Source: Serpens sp035497915
GTDB lineage: Bacteria > Pseudomonadota > Gammaproteobacteria > Pseudomonadales > Pseudomonadaceae
Direction: 5' to 3'
DNA: 64,000 bases
Assembly: GCF_035497915.1 (NCBI RefSeq)
Contig: NZ_DATJCS010000036.1
Location: 1-64,000 of the forward strand
Shown: positions 58,081 through 64,000 of the stretch, one piece after another
How positions within the stretch are numbered: position 1 is the stretch's first letter
Layout of the letters: every line of letters begins with the position of its first letter
Made by a program: the position numbers and the translations under genes
Notes under the pieces: model-generated
What the model saw: only the letters and a program-made list of their open reading frames with translations
Told to the model about the DNA's origin: nothing
Databases searched by the model: none

Positions 58081-59484
58081 TCAGCACCGCGCGCCGGGCA
58101 GCGCCAGCAGCTCGCCCAGGCCCTGATCGAGCGTGCTCAGCAGCTGCCGCACCTCCGGGGCTGCGCTGTCCGGACAGCAGAGCAACTGGTTGTGGCGCGC
58201 TGAGATCAGCACGCCGCGATTGCCCAGGTACAGCTGCAGCGCCTGCCGCAGGTTGTCCTGGCAGGCCGCTTCGGCCTCGCCGCCGGTACGCGGCGGGCGG
58301 GCGCTGAACTGGAAAGCGCAGCGTGCGCCCAGTGTGCTGACCGTCCAGTTCAGGCCGTGAGCGGCGAACAGCTCGCGCAGTCCGTCGGCCAGCTGGGCGG
58401 CCCCGCTGAGCATGCGGTCGTAGGCCGCCGCGCTCATGACCTCCTCCAGATTGGCGCGCAGGCAGCGCATGGCCAGGGCATTGGCCGCCAGGCTGGTGCC
58501 CATGCCGCTGTGCCCATGGCCGTGGAGTTCCAGGGCGGCCAGCGCTTCGCCGGCATGCTGCTCGGCCAGCTGCATGGCCTGGGCCATGGCGCGGGTGAAG
58601 CCGTACACGGCGCAGGACACGCCGCCGGCGATGGCCTTGCCGACGGTGAGGAAATCCGGCTCCAGCTGCCAGGCGCGGGTGCAGCCGCCCGGACCGGCAG
58701 ACAGGCTGTGGGTTTCATCGAGGATCAGCAGGCTGCCGTGGCGGCGCGTCAGCTCGCGGGCCTGCTGCAGAAAGCCCGCTTCGGGCAGCACCAGGCCGCC
58801 GTGGGTCAGCGCCGGCTCGCAGAGCAGCGCGGCGATGTCGCCCTGGGCCAGGGCGGCCTCCAGCGCCGCCAGGTCGTTGAACGGCACCACGCGGGTGTGC
58901 TGGGTCAGGTTGCGCGCCTGGCCGATCAGCCCTGGTCGGTGCAGCGTGCGGCCTTCGCGGCCGCGCACCAGGGTTTCGTCGACGCTGCCGTGGTGGCAGC
59001 CATCGAACACCAGGATCACCTTGCGGCCGGTGATGGCTCGCGCCCAGCGCAGCACGAAACGGTTGGCATCGCTCGCCGAACCGGCCATCTGCCAGGTCGG
59101 CAGGCCGAAGCGTTCCGCCAGCAGCTCGGCGGCGCGCACCGCGTCCTCGCCCGGCAGCAGGGTGCACAGGCCGCGTGCGCCCTGCTCGGCCAGTGCGCGG
59201 GCCACCGGTGCCGGCGAATGGCCGAACAGGCTGGCACCATCGCCCAGGCAGAAGTCCAGGTATTCATGGCCATCGACGTCCCGCAGGCGGGCGTCGCAGG
59301 CCTCGGCGACGAACAGCGGTGCCGGCGCGGGCCAGGCGCTCCAGGGCATCGGTGCGCCGCCGTACAGGCTGTGACGGGCACGTTCGGCCAGGCGCAAGCT
59401 GGCGGGATGGCTATCGAGAAAACGCTGCCGCTCGCAGGCGGCGAAGCGTTCAATGGCGGAGTCGGCAATCCCACTGGCAGTCAT
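58081..59484 (-). CDS. Class III PLP aminotransferase (glutamate-1-semialdehyde aminomutase-like)
   Basis: 467 residues from the ATG at 59484, which has GAGG about eight bases upstream. The PLP lysine is in FLTVGKAIAGGVS, and the metal of PLP geometry is seen in LLILDETHSLSAG (Asp, Glu). The N-terminal half has YLDFCLGDGASLFGHSPAP, like GSA aminotransferases and omega-transaminases. It is probably not HemL of the haem path; the substrate is unknown. It stands alone, between the thioesterase and the Na/Pi cotransporter genes. Confidence 0.85.
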   Translation of the reverse strand: MTASGIADSAIERFAACERQRFLDSHPASLRLAERARHSLYGGAPMPWSAWPAPAPLFVAEACDARLRDVDGHEYLDFCLGDGASLFGHSPAPVARALAEQGARGLCTLLPGEDAVRAAELLAERFGLPTWQMAGSASDANRFVLRWARAITGRKVILVFDGCHHGSVDETLVRGREGRTLHRPGLIGQARNLTQHTRVVPFNDLAALEAALAQGDIAALLCEPALTHGGLVLPEAGFLQQARELTRRHGSLLILDETHSLSAGPGGCTRAWQLEPDFLTVGKAIAGGVSCAVYGFTRAMAQAMQLAEQHAGEALAALELHGHGHSGMGTSLAANALAMRCLRANLEEVMSAAAYDRMLSGAAQLADGLRELFAAHGLNWTVSTLGARCAFQFSARPPRTGGEAEAACQDNLRQALQLYLGNRGVLISARHNQLLCCPDSAAPEVRQLLSTLDQGLGELLALPGARC

Positions 59485-59587
59485 ATTGAACGCCTCGTGC
59501 GTTTTTCTGCACATGCTGGGAGCGCCACCAGGAGCTGTCAAGCGCTCGCGTGCGGCCGGACGTCCCAACGGACGCCCGGCCCGGCGA

Positions 59588-61435
59588 TCAGGATAGCTGG
59601 ATCAGCGGCTCCTGCTGCTGGCCGAACAGGGCACGCAGCTGGCGGGACAGTTCGTGTCCCTCGCTGATCATCAGCACGTTGCGCAGGCTCTGGATGATGC
59701 GGCTGGTGTAGCCCAGGTCGTTCATCAGCGAGCTGGTCTGCAGGCCGTCCAGCTCGCCGGTGCGGATACCGGCGAACAGGCGCTGGCGGAAGCGCGAGTC
59801 GAACGTGGCGGCGGTGTCGTCGAGCAGGCGCAGACGTGCGTTCCACTGCTCCTCGGGCAGGTTGGAGCGGTTCAGCTCCTGCACCTCGCGCAGCGCGTGC
59901 AGCAGGTGCCGGCGCAGCTCGACATAGGCGCGGCGCACCGCCGTGTCGCTGGCCTGGCTGAGGTGGCGACCCAGGTTTTTCTGCAGGTGCTTGGCGTCCT
60001 TGACCGCGTCGACCAGTTGCAGGGCGGCGACCTGGCCGGAGGTCCAGAAGGCCTGGTGGGGCTCGTCCAGGTTCAATTCCAGGCGGCCCATGAAGCTCAG
60101 CAGGTCGGCGTGCACGCCCTTGATGTGCCGCTGGTAGAGGCCGTCGGCATCCAGGCCGTGCAGGTCCGGGCGCGCGGCGATCAGCGCCTCGTCAGCCTGC
60201 GGGCCATACAGCTGGTCGACCGGCAGGTAGAGGGCGTGGCAGATCACTTCCAGGCTCAGCCGTTCGAGGTGCTGCAGTTCCTGGGCCACGGCGCTGGCGG
60301 CGGCGTCCGCCGAGTTCAGCGCGCCCTCCACCAGGTAGCGGGCGCGGGTGCGTTCCGGTTCCGCCTGCGCGGTGCTGGTCGACACCTCGGTGATCAGCAC
60401 GCGCGGTTCGGGCAGCTCGGGCAGCAGGCGCGCCAGCAGCGCGGCGAACGGCTTCTGCCAGGGCCAGAACAGCAGTACGCCCAGCACGTTGAACAGCGTG
60501 TGGAACAGCGCCAGCTGAATCAGGCTGTTGTTGCCGAGGCCGAACAGACCGGTACTCCACAGCACCAGCCAGGTCAGCGGCACGAACAGTGCGAGGCTGA
60601 CCACGGCGCTGCTGATGTTGAAGATGACGTGCGCCAGGGCCAGGCGCTGGCCGCTACGGTTGCCACCCAGCATGCCCATGGCGCCGGTGGTCACCGCGGT
60701 GCCGACGTTGGAGCCGATGGCGATGGCCAGGCTCTGCTCCAGGCCGACCTGGCCACCCGCCAGGGCCGCCAGGGTGAGCATCAGGGTGGCGTGGCTGGAC
60801 TGCAGCACCACCGTGATGGCGATGCCGATGCCGGTGAACAGCAGCGTGCCCAGCAGCCCGCCACCGCTGTAGGCGGTCAGGTCCATGGCGTCGCCGAAGC
60901 TGGCGAAGCCGCCCTTGATCTGGTCGATGGCCAGGAAGATGAAGGCGATGCCCAGCAGGATCCGCCCGCCGCCCCTGCCGGCCGGGCCGGTGAAGCTGGC
61001 CAGCACGCCGAACACCAGCAGCGGCAGGGCCAGCGGCGACAGGCTGAGGTTCTGGCCAGCCATGGCCAGCAGCCAGATGCCGCTGGTGGCGCCCAGGTTG
61101 GCGCCGAAGATCACCGCGATGCCGCCGGCCAGCTGGATCAGCCCGGTACTCAGAAAGGCGATGGTCAGCAGCGACACCAGGGTGCTGGACTGCAGCAGGA
61201 AAGTGGCACCGGTGCCGAACAGCAGGGCGCGGAAGGGCGTGGAGGTGCTGCGCCCAAGCAGCTGTTCCAGCTTGCCGCCGGCCAGTTCCTGCAGCCCTTC
61301 CTCCAGGCACTGCATGCCGAACAGGAACAGGGCCAGGCCGGCACACAGCTGCAGCCAGCCAGAACTGGACCAGAACGACCAGCCAAGCGCTGCCATGCCC
61401 AGCAGGATCAGGGAAATTCTCGAGTACTGCTTCAC
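59588..61435 (-). CDS. Na+/phosphate cotransporter family protein (NptA/YjbB) with PhoU-like tail
   Basis: 615 residues. Residues ~1-330 have eight or nine membrane helices with the paired QSS motifs of Na/Pi cotransporters, TFLLQSSTLVSL and TVVLQSSHATLML. Residues ~350-615 are helical and resemble PhoU. Such proteins move phosphate with sodium; in YjbB they can export it. Substrate is not proven here. No pho box was looked for successfully in the short upstream gap. Confidence 0.9.
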   Translation of the reverse strand: MKQYSRISLILLGMAALGWSFWSSSGWLQLCAGLALFLFGMQCLEEGLQELAGGKLEQLLGRSTSTPFRALLFGTGATFLLQSSTLVSLLTIAFLSTGLIQLAGGIAVIFGANLGATSGIWLLAMAGQNLSLSPLALPLLVFGVLASFTGPAGRGGGRILLGIAFIFLAIDQIKGGFASFGDAMDLTAYSGGGLLGTLLFTGIGIAITVVLQSSHATLMLTLAALAGGQVGLEQSLAIAIGSNVGTAVTTGAMGMLGGNRSGQRLALAHVIFNISSAVVSLALFVPLTWLVLWSTGLFGLGNNSLIQLALFHTLFNVLGVLLFWPWQKPFAALLARLLPELPEPRVLITEVSTSTAQAEPERTRARYLVEGALNSADAAASAVAQELQHLERLSLEVICHALYLPVDQLYGPQADEALIAARPDLHGLDADGLYQRHIKGVHADLLSFMGRLELNLDEPHQAFWTSGQVAALQLVDAVKDAKHLQKNLGRHLSQASDTAVRRAYVELRRHLLHALREVQELNRSNLPEEQWNARLRLLDDTAATFDSRFRQRLFAGIRTGELDGLQTSSLMNDLGYTSRIIQSLRNVLMISEGHELSRQLRALFGQQQEPLIQLS

Positions 61436-61575
61436 GTCGCCATCCGCTCAAAGGAAACGCCCATACACGGGCGACGCACAGCCTAGCCGGGAAGCTGCAT
61501 GGCGGGAAGGGGCGCGCCAGATCGGGCGCCTAGGCTTTGGGCTAAGTGCGTGCGGGGCGGGAAGCTGTCGGGGGC

Positions 61576-61899
61576 TCAGTCGCGCTGGTAACCGCTTTCC
61601 GTGCAGCCCAGGCAGCGCACGAAGGCGGCCTTGGCAGGCTCCACCACCAGCGCCTGGCCGGCCTCACCGACATTGCCGCCCAGCAGGGTGAACGGCAGGC
61701 TGACGATGAACACGCCGGTGCCGATGGCGGTGCCGGCAATCAGCAGCGGGCGGGCGATGAGCAGGTCGCCGATCATGGCGTAGGCCGGCGGCGCGTCGGC
61801 ATTGTAGATGGGGTCGCCGCCGGGATTGGCCTGGGCCGGCAGGCTCAGCAGTCCGGTGGTCAGCGCCAGGGCGGCGGCCAGTGCGCGAAACGGGTTCAT
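61576..61899 (-). CDS. Small exported hydrophobic protein
   Basis: 107 residues with signal peptide MNPFRALAAALALTTGLLSLPAQANPGG and a later hydrophobic segment (LLIAGTAIGTGVFIVSLPFTLLGG). Two Cys near the end (RCLGCTESG). Pseudomonads carry this family under the loose name multidrug transporter, which the size and single helix do not support. The function is unknown. Confidence 0.75.
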   Translation of the reverse strand: MNPFRALAAALALTTGLLSLPAQANPGGDPIYNADAPPAYAMIGDLLIARPLLIAGTAIGTGVFIVSLPFTLLGGNVGEAGQALVVEPAKAAFVRCLGCTESGYQRD

Positions 61900-61970
61900 G
61901 GGGCGTTCCTTCGGCGAGTGAGGGGTGCCGCGACTATAGCTCGCTCACCCGCGCGCCAGCGTGACGCCCT

Positions 61971-62549
61971 TCAATCACCGTGGAATGCGTATTCCGGTTT
62001 TTTCGGTACATAGGGCCGGAAGAAGGCCAGCAGATTGCGCAGGTCGGCCCTTTCGTCGCCGCTCGGCCAGAACGGCGCGCCGATCACGATGCGCTTGTTC
62101 ACATAGTCCAGTGCGCCGGGGACCACCGGCACGCCGGCGCCGCGGGCGATGTGGTAGAAGCCCATCTTCCAGCGCTCGACCCGCTTGCGGGTGCCTTCCG
62201 GGGACAGGATCAGGATGAACTGGGCGTGCTCGCGGAAACTCTGCACCGCCTGCTCGACCACGTTGGCCGTCTGGTCGCGACGGATCGGAATGCCGCCCCA
62301 GCGCTGCAGGATGCCGCGAAACGGCCAGCGGAAGATGCTGTGCTTGCCGAACCAGCGCGCATTGACGCGCAGCACGAACTTGGCGGCGATGAACACCACG
62401 AAGTCCCAGTTCGAGGTGTGGTGGGCGCCGATCATCACAAACTTGTCCAGTGGCGGGAGTTCACCCTCCACGCGCCAGCCCATCAGCTTCAGCACGCAGC
62501 GCCCCAGTGTTTCGGCGAACGGATTGGGCGGCAGGAAATTACCGGACAT
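61971..62549 (-). CDS. Lysophospholipid acyltransferase-family protein
   Basis: 192 residues. The acyltransferase HX4D motif is His44-x4-Asp49 (AHHTSNWDF), and LSPEGTRKR is the second PlsC motif. A hydrophobic segment (~50-65) suggests membrane association. It probably acylates a lipid, but no substrate can be named. It lies directly upstream of mutM in the reading direction of that strand's next gene, a pairing I recall for P. aeruginosa. Confidence 0.87.
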   Translation of the reverse strand: MSGNFLPPNPFAETLGRCVLKLMGWRVEGELPPLDKFVMIGAHHTSNWDFVVFIAAKFVLRVNARWFGKHSIFRWPFRGILQRWGGIPIRRDQTANVVEQAVQSFREHAQFILILSPEGTRKRVERWKMGFYHIARGAGVPVVPGALDYVNKRIVIGAPFWPSGDERADLRNLLAFFRPYVPKKPEYAFHGD

Positions 62550-62596
62550 CCAACGACCTCGGTTCTTCTTGTCAGGCGGCCATCATAATCCGCGGC

Positions 62597-63409
62597 TCAG
62601 CGCTGGCAACGGCCGCAGTAGACGCTCGAGCGCTGGCCGAGACGCACCTCGCGCAACGTGCCGCCACAGACCTTGCAGAACTCCCCGGCGCGCCCGTAGA
62701 CGAACAGTTCCTGCTGGAAATAGCCGGGCTTGCCATCGCCGCCGACAAAGTCGCGCAGCGTGGTGCCGCCGCAGTCGATGGCGATGGCCAGGATGCGCTT
62801 GATCTCTGCGGCCAGGCGCTCGTAGCGGGGCCGGGAAATCGTGCCGGCCGGCTTGCGCGGGTCGATGCCGGCGGCGAACAGCGCCTCGCTGGCGTAGATG
62901 TTGCCGACGCCGACCACCACCGCGTTGTCCATGATGAACGGCTTCACCGCCACACTCTTGCCGCGCGACAGCTCGAACAGCCGGGTGCCGTCGAAGGCCT
63001 CGGTGAGCGGCTCCGGGCCGAGCTTCTGCAGCAGCACATGCTGCAGCGGCTCAGCGCTCCACAGCAGGGCGCCGAAGCGGCGCGGATCGGTGTAGCGCAG
63101 CGCCAGGCCGGACTCCAGTTCGATGTCCACATGCTCGTGGCGGCCGGCGGGCAGCCCCTGCTCCACCAGGCGCAGGCTGCCCGACATGCCCAGGTGCACG
63201 ATCAGCGTGCCGGCTTCGGCCTCGATCAGCAGGTACTTGGCGCGCCGGCCGACGCGCAGGATGCGCTGGCCGGACAGGCGCACGTCGAGATCCTCGGGAA
63301 TCGGCCAGCGCAGGCGGCGCTCGCGCACCACCACGCGGCTGACGCGCTGGCCGACCAGGTGCGCCTCGATGCCACGACGGGTGGTTTCGACTTCAGGAAG
63401 TTCGGGCAT
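62597..63409 (-). CDS. mutM: Formamidopyrimidine-DNA glycosylase
   Basis: 270 residues, normal length. The mature N-terminus is Pro2-Glu3 (MPELPEVETTRRG), the catalytic pair. Lys57-type Lys is in RAKYLLIE; the zinc finger near the end is CKVCGG...YCGRCQR. It removes 8-oxoguanine and formamidopyrimidines. The ATG at 63409 is chosen because the frame beyond it has no conserved sequence. Confidence 0.95.
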   Translation of the reverse strand: MPELPEVETTRRGIEAHLVGQRVSRVVVRERRLRWPIPEDLDVRLSGQRILRVGRRAKYLLIEAEAGTLIVHLGMSGSLRLVEQGLPAGRHEHVDIELESGLALRYTDPRRFGALLWSAEPLQHVLLQKLGPEPLTEAFDGTRLFELSRGKSVAVKPFIMDNAVVVGVGNIYASEALFAAGIDPRKPAGTISRPRYERLAAEIKRILAIAIDCGGTTLRDFVGGDGKPGYFQQELFVYGRAGEFCKVCGGTLREVRLGQRSSVYCGRCQR

Positions 63410-63456
63410 GGCGATGCAATGAGAAAACGGGTCGGCAGTGTACCGATGCGCGCGGC

Positions 63457-64000
63457 TCAGTAGTAGGAGCCGCCGATGCCCGCCTCCTTCACCGCCTCGC
63501 GCAGGTTGTCGAAGTCGTATTCGCTCAGGCCGACGTAGTCGAGCACCAGCGCGCTCAGGCTGTTCCATTCATGGTCCACTTCCTGGCGACCCAGGATGTG
63601 GTAGCAGCCGCAGATGTGCTCGGCCATCTTGAGGACCGCCAGCAGGTTCTTCAGCTGGGTGTGCCGGCTGGAGTCGTCGGTGAAGATCGAACGGGCGTTG
63701 TGGTGGTTGGCGATCGCCTCGCAGACCCGCTCGGGCAGTCGCCAGGAGCGCGCGATGAAGTAGCCGACCACCGAATGGTTGGTGTTGAGCAGGCGGTTCT
63801 CGGTGTCCACCACGCGGTTGTCTTCCGAGGCGCGGTAATAGGCCTCTTCCTGCACCTCGAAGTAGTTCGGGAAGCGCTGCAGCATCAGCGGGATGCCGCA
63901 GTTGTGGAACAGCCCCAGGGCATAGGCCTCGTCCGCAGATTGGAAACCGATGCGCTTGGCCAGCATCAGGCAGGTCTGGGCGATGTCCTGCGCGCTGTCC
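63457..64000 (-). CDS. HDOD-domain protein, 5' end outside window
   Basis: The C-terminal ~180 residues are seen; the frame is open to the window edge, so the N-terminus is missing. Features are an HD-related core (LGLFHNCGIPLMLQRFPNYF, NHSVVGYFIARSWRLPERVCEAIANHHNA) that matches HDOD proteins, which bind partners or signals without the phosphohydrolase metal site. The role is unknown; related proteins affect c-di-GMP signalling or stress response. Confidence 0.82.
   Translation of the reverse strand, partial: DSAQDIAQTCLMLAKRIGFQSADEAYALGLFHNCGIPLMLQRFPNYFEVQEEAYYRASEDNRVVDTENRLLNTNHSVVGYFIARSWRLPERVCEAIANHHNARSIFTDDSSRHTQLKNLLAVLKMAEHICGCYHILGRQEVDHEWNSLSALVLDYVGLSEYDFDNLREAVKEAGIGGSYY

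Overview
The window is GC-rich, densely packed, single-copy chromosomal DNA from a Pseudomonas, most likely close to the P. aeruginosa lineage. The evidence is gene order and content. trpB-trpA lies divergent to trpI. The class II ribonucleotide reductase is split into two genes. zur-znuC-znuB lies divergent to znuA. The order thrB-DUF2782-polA-(ErsA-like sRNA)-engB-cytochrome c4-dsbA is the one I recall from the origin-proximal part of P. aeruginosa. REP elements typical of the genus occur in several gaps. No tRNA, rRNA, CRISPR, prophage or insertion sequence was seen.

Layout. 1-3735: two tandem autotransporters, the first cut by the window edge. 3836-6843: trpBA with the divergent activator gene trpI. 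6969-13872: dodecin, a DUF1161 protein, a membrane acyltransferase with an SGNH domain, a flavin monooxygenase-like enzyme, two paralogous lipoproteins opposite a zinc-peptidase lipoprotein, a HAD phosphatase and a gamma carbonic anhydrase. 13978-20912: oligopeptidase A with a zinc-ribbon protein, an AraC regulator opposite a bile-acid/sodium-symporter-like carrier, a radical SAM gene under a LexA box, and a beta carbonic anhydrase. 21114-29362: a complete aa3 cytochrome c oxidase operon with its copper and haem A assembly genes. 29495-35028: a second oxidase cluster with a lipoprotein subunit II and a fused subunit I-III. 35291-40105: metNIQ and catalase HPII. 40221-43960: a lipoprotein and the zinc uptake locus. 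44363-47294: adenosylcobalamin-dependent ribonucleotide reductase. 47450-57478: ZIP transporter, thrB, polA, sRNA, engB, cytochrome c4, dsbA, a phosphodiesterase-fold protein and a diguanylate cyclase. 57482-64000: thioesterase, class III aminotransferase, Na/Pi cotransporter, an exported protein, an acyltransferase, mutM and a truncated HDOD protein.

How the genes work together. The strongest theme is aerobic respiration. Two different haem-copper oxidases sit side by side and probably share the haem A made by the single Cox15/CyoE pair and the copper delivered by Cox11/Sco. Cytochrome c4 further along is a plausible electron donor. Zinc homeostasis (Zur box, ZnuABC, ZIP), deoxynucleotide supply (two NrdR boxes) and SOS control (LexA box) are visible as regulatory sites.

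The most unusual sequence observation is in DNA polymerase I. The 3'-5' exonuclease domain is present, but three of its four metal-binding carboxylates are replaced, so proofreading is probably lost. Other points worth a look are the LexA box inside a 16-bp perfect inverted repeat that also covers the ribosome binding site, the altered D-channel position in the second oxidase, and a Sco-like CxxxC protein in the first oxidase operon. I saw no clearly novel defence or mobile system.
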